The notes under the pieces were generated by a model. It was not told the origin of the DNA. It made no database searches and saw only the letters and a program-made list of their open reading frames with translations. The position numbers and the translations under genes were made by a program. From a virus, in IMG/VR virus record IMGVR_UViG_3300028558_000099, positions 1 through 23,169 of that record: 23,169 nt of DNA, one strand, 5' to 3'. How positions within the stretch are numbered: position 1 is the first letter of the stretch; each line of letters begins with the position of its first letter. This document shows positions 6,835 to 14,665 of this stretch, piece after piece.

Positions 6835-7209
6835 TCAGATAAAGGGCTCTGGTTCGTTTTCGAATTCTTGCTCGACAACCGGCTTCATACGAAGCTTGCG
6901 AGCTTGCAAAATGTTATACGCAGTCTGATATAATTTCATCTTTTGTTCAATCTTCGCAAGGACGACCTTCTGCGCCGTTTCAAGGGTTTCACACAAAAAA
7001 CTACACTCATTGATGAAGCCCTTTCCGAAATCCGCATTTACTATTACTGAGACTTCCCATCCATCACCACGTGGGTTTGCAAACACTTTAAAACATTTGC
7101 CAAAATCGCCATACACGACTGTGTATGGGAAATAACCATATTCACGCAGCTCTTCACTCGTCAACCTGTGAGCTGGCGCGCTAAATAATTCAACTATGTC
7201 ATTTTTCAT
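6835..7209 (-). CDS. Hypothetical protein (124 aa)
   Basis: A 124-residue protein starting at ATG 7209 with AAGGAAA upstream. The first 80 residues look alpha/beta (FPYTVVYGDFGKCFKVFANP, then WEVSVIVNADFGKGF). The C-terminus is a long basic helix followed by an acidic tail (EQEFENEPEPFI). I do not recognise a family. About 80 bases follow before the next gene; I see no gene or clear terminator there. The roughly 150 bases upstream, to the HNH gene, also hold no supported gene. Confidence 0.65.
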   Translation of the reverse strand: MKNDIVELFSAPAHRLTSEELREYGYFPYTVVYGDFGKCFKVFANPRGDGWEVSVIVNADFGKGFINECSFLCETLETAQKVVLAKIEQKMKLYQTAYNILQARKLRMKPVVEQEFENEPEPFI

Positions 7210-7362
7210 TGTGTTTCCTTCTGTTCACGTTGAGGTCATGCGAGAGTGCATGTCACAACGCATGAAGAGATAGTAAACAACGGGAGAAGAGAATTACACT
7301 TTCTCGTACACGAACAACGAGTTTGTGCAGCCTGTCACACGATTGTGCGTGTTGCTTTTCTG

Positions 7363-8250
7363 TCAAGCCACGAGATTTGTCTTGCGTAACTTTGTAAAAT
7401 TATACGAAGGATGTTCTTTTTTGTGACAATCAATACAAATTACTTCTCCTGAAACATTATTATTTATGTGATAATCAATTACGTTCTCCATAATTTCTTT
7501 CTTTATTTCAAAAGTATCAATCGTTTTAATCGTATGTTCTGGATTATCTAACAAGAACATAGCAACACACTCGTGAATTATGTCTGCCATTCGTTTTTCA
7601 TTGTGATGAATGCTCAAGTTGTTACCCATTCCACACCGTTGACACGTAAAATTATTTTTATGAAATTTAGGTAATTTCCATTCTTCATAAAAACGTTTAT
7701 GTGTACTAACTAACGCGCTGATTGACGATGTTCCGCCTTTCCATTGTGAGTGATCTGACCCAACAAGTGTTGGTATTGTACCATCGAGGCGATTGCTTCG
7801 CATTCGTTCAGCACGACGGTCAAGTTCGTCTTCATTTAAACGTATTGTTTCACTTCCACGAATGCCATACAATGCAACACGTTCATCTGTTTTTTTCGTC
7901 AACCCAACGTTCCAAGCAACTGTTTCACCGCTCTCAAATTTTCTACGTTTTGTTTCACTGCTCTTTTTTCTTACGTTATCAGGACGCTTTGTGCCAAACG
8001 TTGGATTTCCTTTACCACGAGCATTGTGACCATGTACAAACTTCATGTATCCACCATTTGTACTCCAAAATTTTGGTATTTCTCCGCATCCACAAGCACA
8101 CGTTGGTATTATTCCATGAAGAATTACTTCATCATACGTTTGTTTCGCATTAAACCCATGTTGTTTTCTACAATGATTTTTAATAGATCCAAACTTTTCA
8201 CATTGAAAATCACATTCAGTACACTGATACATAAAATAAAAATTAAACAT
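7363..8250 (-). CDS. HNH homing endonuclease with zinc-finger DNA-binding modules
   Basis: A 295-residue protein that likely cuts DNA to spread its own gene. Domains in order: C2H2-type finger (C10, C13, H26, H31); a CACGCG motif (51-56) followed by GGY...F..GH; a NUMOD3-like segment (GNPTFGTKRPDNVRKK); a WNVGLTKKTDERV module (113-125); and a C-terminal HNH domain with C203-x2-C206, H215-H216 and a final CIDCHKKEH. The DNA is A/T-rich compared with the structural genes. It lies just downstream of the tail-tube gene, typical for free-standing homing endonucleases. The start may instead be the ATG at 8232 (MYQCTEC). Confidence 0.85.
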   Translation of the reverse strand: MFNFYFMYQCTECDFQCEKFGSIKNHCRKQHGFNAKQTYDEVILHGIIPTCACGCGEIPKFWSTNGGYMKFVHGHNARGKGNPTFGTKRPDNVRKKSSETKRRKFESGETVAWNVGLTKKTDERVALYGIRGSETIRLNEDELDRRAERMRSNRLDGTIPTLVGSDHSQWKGGTSSISALVSTHKRFYEEWKLPKFHKNNFTCQRCGMGNNLSIHHNEKRMADIIHECVAMFLLDNPEHTIKTIDTFEIKKEIMENVIDYHINNNVSGEVICIDCHKKEHPSYNFTKLRKTNLVA

Positions 8251-8283
8251 TTACATACATGTGTACAAATTTTAAACACCAAA

Positions 8284-8301
8284 CGCCCGTAAAAACGAGC
8301 G
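8284..8301 (-). terminator. Hairpin downstream of the tail-tube gene
   Basis: Read on the minus strand, CGCTCGT-TTTT-ACGGGCG forms a 7-bp stem with one U-G wobble and a four-base loop, then TTTGGTGTTT. The wobble pairs only in minus-strand RNA. It lies 30 bases after the tube stop and before the HNH gene. The U-tract is weak, so it may be a partial terminator or an mRNA 3'-end hairpin. Confidence 0.45.
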
Positions 8302-8330
8302 AATGATGAATTTTTGGAGATTATAATGAA

Positions 8331-8822
8331 TTAATATTGTAAAACAGCGATGTCAAATCTAAGTGTAACACTAATATCCAACAATCCTGCATCTTCGTAC
8401 GTTAATTCTCCCATATCAACGTCACCTTGAAGCCAGGCACCTTTTATATCATAGAGGGAAATTACTGTCCCGACAGGATCCAGTAATTTCAACTGCACAT
8501 CACGCTTATAAAAGTCTGCATATCCTGCACGGCCTGAAACTGGATCAAAACACGTTCGCATCCATTCTGTGATCTGCTGCGCGCCCGATGGAGCAATTGC
8601 GCTGTGCAACGTGACAGGCATCGGAACGGGCTTCGTTTTACCAGCAACGTAACGAGTAGAATTCATGAACGGAATTTCAACTTCATCAGTGGTGTACGAA
8701 GGAACTTTTGTTGACGAAATAAGAAAACTATCTATACCTTCGATAGCGAGGATAAAGCGATTTTTCCTCGCGGGTTCAAATTGGTTGCACAACATTGATG
8801 TTACGTCTAAAGTCTCGGCCAT
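8331..8822 (-). CDS. Tail tube protein, T4 gp19-like
   Basis: A 163-residue protein, the usual length for the T4 gp19 family of contractile-tail tube subunits, which stack as hexamers inside the sheath. Typical features are NRFILAIEGIDSFLISSTKV at about 19-38, TRYVAGKTKPVPMPVTL in the middle, IAPSGAQQITEWMR, GRAGYADFYKRDVQLKLLDP, and a C-terminal ISVTLRFDIAVLQY. The start is ATG 8822 with GGAGA nine bases upstream; the frame is open further upstream but without family sequence. The gene is flanked on both sides by homing endonuclease genes. Confidence 0.92.
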   Translation of the reverse strand: MAETLDVTSMLCNQFEPARKNRFILAIEGIDSFLISSTKVPSYTTDEVEIPFMNSTRYVAGKTKPVPMPVTLHSAIAPSGAQQITEWMRTCFDPVSGRAGYADFYKRDVQLKLLDPVGTVISLYDIKGAWLQGDVDMGELTYEDAGLLDISVTLRFDIAVLQY

Positions 8823-8897
8823 GTGTATCTCCAATCGATAAATATTATGACATTGTGAACATTGAACATTAATGTGATATATTCTTAATGAAGATAT
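8823..8897. promoter_or_regulatory. Divergent intergenic region between tube and plus-strand endonuclease
   Basis: These 75 bases separate two divergent starts and should hold signals for both. On the minus side, ATATTTATCG lies about 23 bases before the tube ATG, a sequence also found before other structural genes. On the plus side, TATATT lies near 8877. The middle has a tandem TGAACAT repeat and CATTAATG. No promoter can be assigned firmly. Confidence 0.3.
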
Positions 8898-10670
8898 ATG
8901 TCGCTCACAAAGAAAAAAAATGATATTGATTTTGATGAAGTGACAAAAATGTGGACACGCGTTTGCCCAAATTGTAACAACGTTGTTTTTCACAAAAATA
9001 AGAATAAATGTATTCTTGGTAAAAAATACAATAAACTTTGTACAAAGTGTAACAGAAAATCTCTTGGAAAAAAGAATGCTAAGACTGATGCGTGTCCAAT
9101 TTGTAACGTTTTAATTCGAATTACACATGCAGATCAAAGTGAACTAAAATTGCATGCAGAAAGTCATCAATTGACATCTGAAGAACTTTGGTCAATAAAA
9201 TTTAGTAAACAACCGACATATTGCAAATGTGGATGTGGTGAAAAACCTGAATGGTTGGGATGGTGGGGAGGGTACAACGAGTTTGTTTTTGGACATCAAT
9301 CGAAACTCGCACAAAAAGGTAATAGAGGAAAAAATTGGCGAGAAGATCCCTACTGGAAAGGTAAAACAAAAGAGAATGATGAAGAGGTTGCAAATCGTGG
9401 AAATGCAACGTCAATTGGACGTAAACTCGCATTTGACGAAGGACGAATGACGTGTTGGTCGAAGGGATTAACAAAAGAAAATAATGAGAGTTTAGCAAGA
9501 CAATCTGAAGATTTAAAACGCATGTATGAACTTGGCGAAATTGTTCCATGGGCAGCTGGACTGAACAAAGAAAACAGTGAAAAAGTCCGCAACATGGCAG
9601 AAAAAATATCAAAAACTCATCGCGATATTAATCTTCGAAAACAACTTGACGATCAAAAGAAACGATCATTAGACAACGTCACATCAATGATCGAACAACG
9701 TAACATATTAAAATACGTGTCAGGATATGAAAACTACGTCAATGCAGGGTCAAGTCTTGTTGTACATTGTACAAAATGCGATCAAACATATGAAGAACGT
9801 CTTTACAAAATGTTTAATGGAATTTGTAGAAAATGTTCTCCGACTTCGCAACCTCAATTTGACATCGACGTCTTCGTAAGATCTCTTGGATTCACAACAA
9901 TCTCAAACAGTCGTAGCATAATACCGCCACAAGAAATTGATATCTTTGTTCCTGAAAAGAACTTCGGCATTGAGTTCAATGGTTTATATTGGCATAACGA
10001 GTGTGGCAAAACAAATTCATATCACGATGATAAGTCACAAGCAGCAAAACACGTAGGAATAAATTTATTGCACATATTCAACGACGAGTGGAATTTTAAA
10101 CAACCAATCGTTAGATCAATGATCGCTGCAAAGCTTGGTGTGTCACAAAACAATGTGGGAGCGCGGAAATGTGAAATTATTGAGCTTGATTATAAAACAA
10201 AAAAATCTTTTTTCAATGAAAATCATATAGACGGTGACGTACAATCAACATGTGCTTATGGGCTCATATTTGAAAATAATGTTGTAGCCGCGCTTAGTCT
10301 GCGTAAGCCGCGTCAAAAGAAATACGATGGTTATTATGAAGTTGCTCGATTTGCTCAAAAGGTTGATACTCATGTCGCAGGTGGGTTAAGTAAATTAACG
10401 AAACACGCACTCAAACAAATTAATTCTCCGCTCATGACGTACGTTGACACGAGAATGGGTTCACTATCACATGCATGGGAAAAATCAGGATGGTCAAAAA
10501 TTGACGAAACGGTCACACGTTGGTGGTGGACTGATTGTCACAATCGCTTTGATCGCTTCAAATACAAAGCTGACAAATCTCACGGACTAACCGAAAAGCA
10601 AGTCGCCGAAGAAGCCGGCGTCGTCAAAATATACGGGTGCAGAAATTTAGTGTATGAGATCAAACCATGA
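8898..10670 (+). CDS. Large homing endonuclease, VSR/EDxHD-like nuclease with zinc modules
   Basis: A 590-residue protein. Domains in order: a four-Cys zinc ribbon (C23, C26, C49, C52); a C2H2 finger (C66, C69, H86, H90); a CKCGCG motif (109-114) followed by GGYNEFVFGH; three tandem W-x-x-G-x-x-K-E-N-x-E modules at about 152-168, 186-202 and 217-233; a second four-Cys ribbon (C291, C294, C310, C313); and a nuclease-like domain with EID (346-348), GIEFNGLYWHNE (357-368) and LLHIFNDEW (390-398). The last resembles VSR-like phage homing endonucleases of the EDxHD type. It diverges from the tube gene and is A/T-rich, suggesting transfer. The exact nuclease class is from remembered motifs. Confidence 0.8.
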   Translation: MSLTKKKNDIDFDEVTKMWTRVCPNCNNVVFHKNKNKCILGKKYNKLCTKCNRKSLGKKNAKTDACPICNVLIRITHADQSELKLHAESHQLTSEELWSIKFSKQPTYCKCGCGEKPEWLGWWGGYNEFVFGHQSKLAQKGNRGKNWREDPYWKGKTKENDEEVANRGNATSIGRKLAFDEGRMTCWSKGLTKENNESLARQSEDLKRMYELGEIVPWAAGLNKENSEKVRNMAEKISKTHRDINLRKQLDDQKKRSLDNVTSMIEQRNILKYVSGYENYVNAGSSLVVHCTKCDQTYEERLYKMFNGICRKCSPTSQPQFDIDVFVRSLGFTTISNSRSIIPPQEIDIFVPEKNFGIEFNGLYWHNECGKTNSYHDDKSQAAKHVGINLLHIFNDEWNFKQPIVRSMIAAKLGVSQNNVGARKCEIIELDYKTKKSFFNENHIDGDVQSTCAYGLIFENNVVAALSLRKPRQKKYDGYYEVARFAQKVDTHVAGGLSKLTKHALKQINSPLMTYVDTRMGSLSHAWEKSGWSKIDETVTRWWWTDCHNRFDRFKYKADKSHGLTEKQVAEEAGVVKIYGCRNLVYEIKP

Positions 10671-10984
10671 TTGACATCAGACACGTGATCAACGAAAACA
10701 TTGAGCTTCTCGAAGAACTTGAGCTCAAATGTTCCAACGTTGAACAGTGGCGTTCTCTCGCAAAGCCCATCGCAGACTGCATCATCAAAATGCGAGACGA
10801 ACTCAACGCCCAACACGGCATTTACACCGTGCAAATCAACGAGATGTTATTTTTTTCAACGTGCTCAAATATGTGCAAAAATTGTAACATGTTATCAAGT
10901 GAAACTGCGTTTCACATGTGGTTATTTAGAACAAGAATGACAACGTCAATGCGTTGTCCGTTCTGCTTGTACCCGTATCAGTGA
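10667..10984 (+). CDS. Hypothetical protein with CxxC pairs (105 aa)
   Basis: This ORF starts in a 4-bp ATGA overlap with the endonuclease stop. The N-terminal half is helical and acidic (NENIELLEELELK); the C-terminal half has CKNC and CPFC pairs that could form a small zinc site, ending CLYPYQ. No family is recognised. It may have moved together with the endonuclease. Its last seven bases overlap the convergent minus-strand gene. Confidence 0.55.
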   Translation: MIDIRHVINENIELLEELELKCSNVEQWRSLAKPIADCIIKMRDELNAQHGIYTVQINEMLFFSTCSNMCKNCNMLSSETAFHMWLFRTRMTTSMRCPFCLYPYQ

Positions 10985-11235
10985 ACCCGCCTCTTTGGCA
11001 TCGGCACCACATACACTTCGTACTCGTCTTCGCCTACCTTGACGCGCTTTGGCTCGGCATTCATGTCGTCCTCGTCTGCGAGCATCAGTCCTTGTTTCTG
11101 AAGCTCTTTTGACGCAAGCGTGTCCCAGTCATCGTCAGCGAAGTCCCATGACATGTCACCTCTTACGAAGTCTGCTTCTTTTTCTTCAACTGCTTCACGA
11201 ATAGTTTCGCGAAGTTGCTTTACTGTTAGTTTCAT
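10978..11235 (-). CDS. Small tagged protein 4 (85 aa)
   Basis: The start is ATG 11235 in an ATGA overlap with the upstream gene; a GTG at 11244 is also open but would place WI before the tag. The protein begins MKLTVKQLRETIREAVEE, the shared peptide, with I12-R13-E14. The rest is very acidic (WDFADDDWDT, LADEDD), then KRVKVGEDEYEVYVVPMPKR, which looks like a beta-hairpin. No family is recognised. The upstream neighbour carries the same tag. Confidence 0.7.
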   Translation of the reverse strand: MKLTVKQLRETIREAVEEKEADFVRGDMSWDFADDDWDTLASKELQKQGLMLADEDDMNAEPKRVKVGEDEYEVYVVPMPKRRVH

Positions 11236-11552
11236 AATCCACACTTTCGTTCAACGCTCTCGCAAGCGTCTACAATTTGTACACGTATTTCGTCGAGCAA
11301 CCCGTTGCGCGTTAAATTTACAACCGTAACAGGTGACATGCTCCTGCTTCCCACCTCAACGTTTGCTTCTTTGAGGCGCTCTTGACACTTTTTTGACCAC
11401 ACAATGCACAACTCACGAAGCGCCTGTTCTACTTCTGGATCAAAGGCGACGCTGTATAAAAGACTGTATGGCTCTTCATTAGTGTCAAGCTCATTCTGTG
11501 AAATCTCTTCTTTGATGATATTACGTAGCTGCTGCATTGAGGTGAGTTTCAT
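11232..11552 (-). CDS. Small tagged protein 5 (106 aa)
   Basis: Begins MKLTSMQQLRNIIKEEIS, the shared tag with one extra residue before Q-L-R; I13-K14-E15 gives I-x-E. The body is helical (FDPEVEQALRELCIVWSKK) with a later strand/helix region (VTVVNLTRNGLLDEIRVQIV). Function unknown. The start is ATG 11552, with GAAAGA about 10 bases upstream and ATATTTAT farther upstream. Its 3' end overlaps the next tagged gene by 4 bp, so the two are probably translated together. Confidence 0.7.
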   Translation of the reverse strand: MKLTSMQQLRNIIKEEISQNELDTNEEPYSLLYSVAFDPEVEQALRELCIVWSKKCQERLKEANVEVGSRSMSPVTVVNLTRNGLLDEIRVQIVDACESVERKCGL

Positions 11553-11602
11553 TGTAACATCTTTCGAAGAATAAATATATTGTTCTCACGTTGTTTAAAT
11601 GA

Positions 11603-11626
11603 CGAACGCACCCGTAGGTGCGTTCG
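11603..11626 (-). terminator. UACG-loop hairpin after sheath 1
   Basis: On the minus strand CGAACGCACC-TACG-GGTGCGTTCG forms a perfect 10-bp stem closed as cUACGg, a very stable UNCG tetraloop. It starts 19 bases after the sheath 1 stop. Only ATTTAAAC follows, so there is no proper U-tract. It may terminate transcription or protect the mRNA 3' end. A near copy follows sheath 2. Confidence 0.65.
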
Positions 11627-11644
11627 ACTTATATTTTCGTTTGA

Positions 11645-14551
11645 TTATACACCAGAACCTGGATTTGACACCACGAAGTCAAGACTGACAAATTCAATTG
11701 CACGTAGTGGAACGATGTAGATTTTCCCACGGATACTGTTGTTAAGAATATCGGCCTGTGTAGTCGTCGTCGTGTCTATCTGCACCTTGTACTTCTCGAT
11801 GCCCGATAGCTTCTGAACGCGTTGCAGAATTGGCGTGACAGCGTTTTGGAACCTCGCCAACGTCGCCTCTCTGTTTGGCTCAAACATTATCGTCTGAGCA
11901 ACGTCTCGCACTTGGCGGCGAAGGTTGATCAACAATCGCCTGACGTTCACCCTGTCAAGTGCACTTGCTGAAGCCTGTAGCGTCTTCTGACCCCACACGA
12001 CCACGCCACCTGTGGGAGCAGTTCCGCCCGTGCCATTACCTGGGAAAGCAACAAGCGGGTTGACGTTGACATTGTAGAGAGCGTCCATGTCGTTCTTAGA
12101 TAACTTCACTCTCGTCTCAAGTGTCGTCTGAAGTGAACCTCGAGTCATGCCCGCAGGAGCAAACCACGGTTGAGCCAACTTATCGTTCAATGCCAATGCA
12201 CCTAGAACAGCGACCGACGGCGGTACGACCACGTTTGTCTTCGTTGTTGGGTCAGTCATCACGACGTCAGGGAAATATGCCGCGGCAAATGAACTGTCTG
12301 CAAGCCTGCCCGCAAACTGATCTACTGACGCGTTCACGACGGGTTGTTGATCGTCTCCGACGACGTTGTCGCCATTTCCATCTATTTGTTCAATGTCAAT
12401 GATGGCGAGGGCATCAAATCTCTCTTCAACTGCCGCAATCAACGTGTCTGTGACAGCAGGGTGGCGAATGCCAGGCACAAGCAATAGTTGCACGTCGACT
12501 TCTGTCGTTGATTGCATCAGTTGAATTGCTTTTCTGTACGCCATCACGTTGGGACCATTGTTTCTGCCTCGAGAAACGTTGTCCATGTCTGCAACGACAG
12601 CAGCATTATTTATCTCCGCTTCGTCTTTGTCAAAGATGTTCGTGCCATCGAACCCACCCTGCATCAACGTCGTGAACTTGATGAAGCGCTTGTTTGCTGA
12701 CGTCAAGTCACTGACGGCAAGGCCTCGAGTTTTTGTTGTGTCGTTGGCTGCAATTACACCGTTTGCGTTTCGCACGTACGTTGCAGAAGCCCACTGACTT
12801 GGATCTGCATTGCCAGCTGAACCGGTGACAATCTTCACATTTTCGAGAGAAAATTCATTGTTACAGAAAGTGTCATCACCGATAACAACAGGAGTGGTGG
12901 AAAACTCAGGAAAGTACTTTGCCCAAGAATTCAACGACGCGTTCTTCAATGTTGTGCCGTTTGGCATGTCAAGCGAAGCCTGATGCTCGAACTGAACGCC
13001 CCAATAAAGCTGTGGATTTACCAACGCCTTTGCACCTGAACCATTTGTTATGTTCTGTCGCAGGGGTAGTGGCGGTTGAATTGCGCCTGTCACAAAGTTA
13101 CAAAGAGTGCCGTCGAGCGATCCTGACGTTGTGACCAAGTGTAACGGTGAAGCAAAGCCAAACGGCAATGCAGTCGGTTCGATTGTGCCATTCTGAACAT
13201 CGTCTGCCACTTCAACGCGAACCAAGTTTGACGCATTTTCGAAGTCACCGTCGATTGCAAGCTTTTGTTCGCTGTCAGAACGATCAAAGTCAAAGTACGT
13301 GTGTAAGTCGCCAATGACGTTTGAAATGTAACGCGGCGAAGAAGGATCCAACGATAGGCCACGCCACTGTTCAAGGTAGCTAACGTTTCCGTCGGTGTCA
13401 TTCCAATCTCGAATTGTTACGTCGAACGTTCCGAATGGCGTTGTATTGTCTGAAGACGCAGCGATATTTTCAACTGAAATCTTATAGAGAGTTGAAATGT
13501 TTGCACCGCTATCGAGTGCCCAAATTCTAAACAGATTTTGCGTAACTCCGCCAAAGTGTTGAGACACTATCCAAGGCGAACGTGCGTTAGAGAAGCGATC
13601 AGTGAACGCTTCATAATTTGGCGCAGTTGCAATCGATGAACCGGTGACCAAGAATGCTAATGTTGAGGTCGTCGTTATGCCAGTTCCATTTACACCTGCT
13701 TGTGACGTTAATATGTCATAGTTTGCGTATAAAAAGTGACCTGTTTGTTGTAGCTTGTACGGATCAGTGTTGAACACGTTTGCAAAGTAATTTGATGCGT
13801 TTGGATCAAACGATGCGGTGATGACGTTTGGATACGAAGGATCGGTTCCAGGAATGCCATTCAACAGCAACCTGAAATCTTGTTTTACTGTCCCGTTGCT
13901 CAGTGTCGTCACAGTTCCAACAGACATGCCATGCGCTGTCGCATCAGCGGCGGCAACTACACTCGATGGTGGATTTGCGTTGTTGTACTCATCATTTGCG
14001 AGCCGCAAGATCACACCGTTTGCTGCCATCACAACGCCACGAACAACGGGTACTGACGGCGCGTTTATTGACGCAGAAGAAAATAATGACGAACCTGCAG
14101 ACGCTGACATTAGCGCGCCAAGGAAGTACGTGCGACCATGAGGGCCACCTGCAATCGCGTAAGGATTGTACACCAAGTTACCGTATGCAGGATCGCTTAT
14201 CGGCAATGACGTGTTTGGTTCATTTTCTCCGACAGTAAATCCAGCATTTGTCACTGATCCATCGGGATTACGCGTCTTGCCATCGCCCACGCCTAAAACT
14301 CGAACGGCTGTCAACGAGCTTTGATTTCGCAGCCACTCATTTGCAGCGAGAGGCATGAACTTTTTGCCATCGCTTGCTCCAAATTTTGCCGAATAATCAC
14401 TGAACACGCCAACAGTTATTGGAGCAAAAGCAGGACCCTTTGGCGACGTTCCAATAACGCCGGCAGGAATGCCTGTGGGTTTTTGTACCACTGGGCCCGA
14501 TATGTCAATTTCTGTTGCAGTTACGCCGGCTGAACCGTAGGTGATCGTCAT
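11645..14551 (-). CDS. Tail sheath protein, T4 gp18-like, copy 1
   Basis: A 968-residue sheath subunit. The N-terminus has the family pattern GVTATEIDISGPVVQ, then GIPAGVIGTSPKGPAFAPI and AANEWLRNQSSLTAVRVLG. The C-terminal core has WFAPAGMTRG (about 805-815), VVVWGQKTLQ, the RVNVRRLLINLRRQV helix, FEPN, and a final IEFVSLDFVVSNPG. These match the contractile-tail sheath family. T4 gp18 is 659 residues, so this protein is about 300 longer, with the extra length in the middle. The start is ATG 14551 with GAGGAA upstream. A diverged paralogue lies directly upstream. Confidence 0.92.
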   Translation of the reverse strand: MTITYGSAGVTATEIDISGPVVQKPTGIPAGVIGTSPKGPAFAPITVGVFSDYSAKFGASDGKKFMPLAANEWLRNQSSLTAVRVLGVGDGKTRNPDGSVTNAGFTVGENEPNTSLPISDPAYGNLVYNPYAIAGGPHGRTYFLGALMSASAGSSLFSSASINAPSVPVVRGVVMAANGVILRLANDEYNNANPPSSVVAAADATAHGMSVGTVTTLSNGTVKQDFRLLLNGIPGTDPSYPNVITASFDPNASNYFANVFNTDPYKLQQTGHFLYANYDILTSQAGVNGTGITTTSTLAFLVTGSSIATAPNYEAFTDRFSNARSPWIVSQHFGGVTQNLFRIWALDSGANISTLYKISVENIAASSDNTTPFGTFDVTIRDWNDTDGNVSYLEQWRGLSLDPSSPRYISNVIGDLHTYFDFDRSDSEQKLAIDGDFENASNLVRVEVADDVQNGTIEPTALPFGFASPLHLVTTSGSLDGTLCNFVTGAIQPPLPLRQNITNGSGAKALVNPQLYWGVQFEHQASLDMPNGTTLKNASLNSWAKYFPEFSTTPVVIGDDTFCNNEFSLENVKIVTGSAGNADPSQWASATYVRNANGVIAANDTTKTRGLAVSDLTSANKRFIKFTTLMQGGFDGTNIFDKDEAEINNAAVVADMDNVSRGRNNGPNVMAYRKAIQLMQSTTEVDVQLLLVPGIRHPAVTDTLIAAVEERFDALAIIDIEQIDGNGDNVVGDDQQPVVNASVDQFAGRLADSSFAAAYFPDVVMTDPTTKTNVVVPPSVAVLGALALNDKLAQPWFAPAGMTRGSLQTTLETRVKLSKNDMDALYNVNVNPLVAFPGNGTGGTAPTGGVVVWGQKTLQASASALDRVNVRRLLINLRRQVRDVAQTIMFEPNREATLARFQNAVTPILQRVQKLSGIEKYKVQIDTTTTTQADILNNSIRGKIYIVPLRAIEFVSLDFVVSNPGSGV

Positions 14552-14613
14552 AGTTCCTCAACACATAAATATGCTCATCATTTGAACTTTCACCTAAATT
14601 TAGTTTAAACAGC

Positions 14614-14635
14614 AAACGCACCCGTAGGTGCGTTC
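14614..14635 (-). terminator. UACG-loop hairpin after sheath 2
   Basis: Minus-strand GAACGCACC-TACG-GGTGCGTTT has an 8-bp stem plus a G-U pair and the same cUACGg loop as the hairpin after sheath 1. Similarity between the two sites covers about 37 bases, including a flanking TTTAAAC. It lies about 30 bases after the sheath 2 stop. Confidence 0.65.
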
Positions 14636-14665
14636 ACTTCATTCGTTATATTTGATTTATTTGAT

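Noticed and set aside
7294-7362. In-frame extension after the HNH stop reading QKSNTHNRVTGCTNSLFVYE and on to a stop
   Set aside because: It looks protein-like and could be a remnant 3' end of a gene split by the HNH insertion, but 22 codons with no start are too few to support a feature.
12121-14238. Several plus-strand frames and one minus-strand frame (13090-13401) within the sheath 1 region
   Set aside because: They overlap a well-supported sheath gene in other frames and have no recognisable features or ribosome sites.
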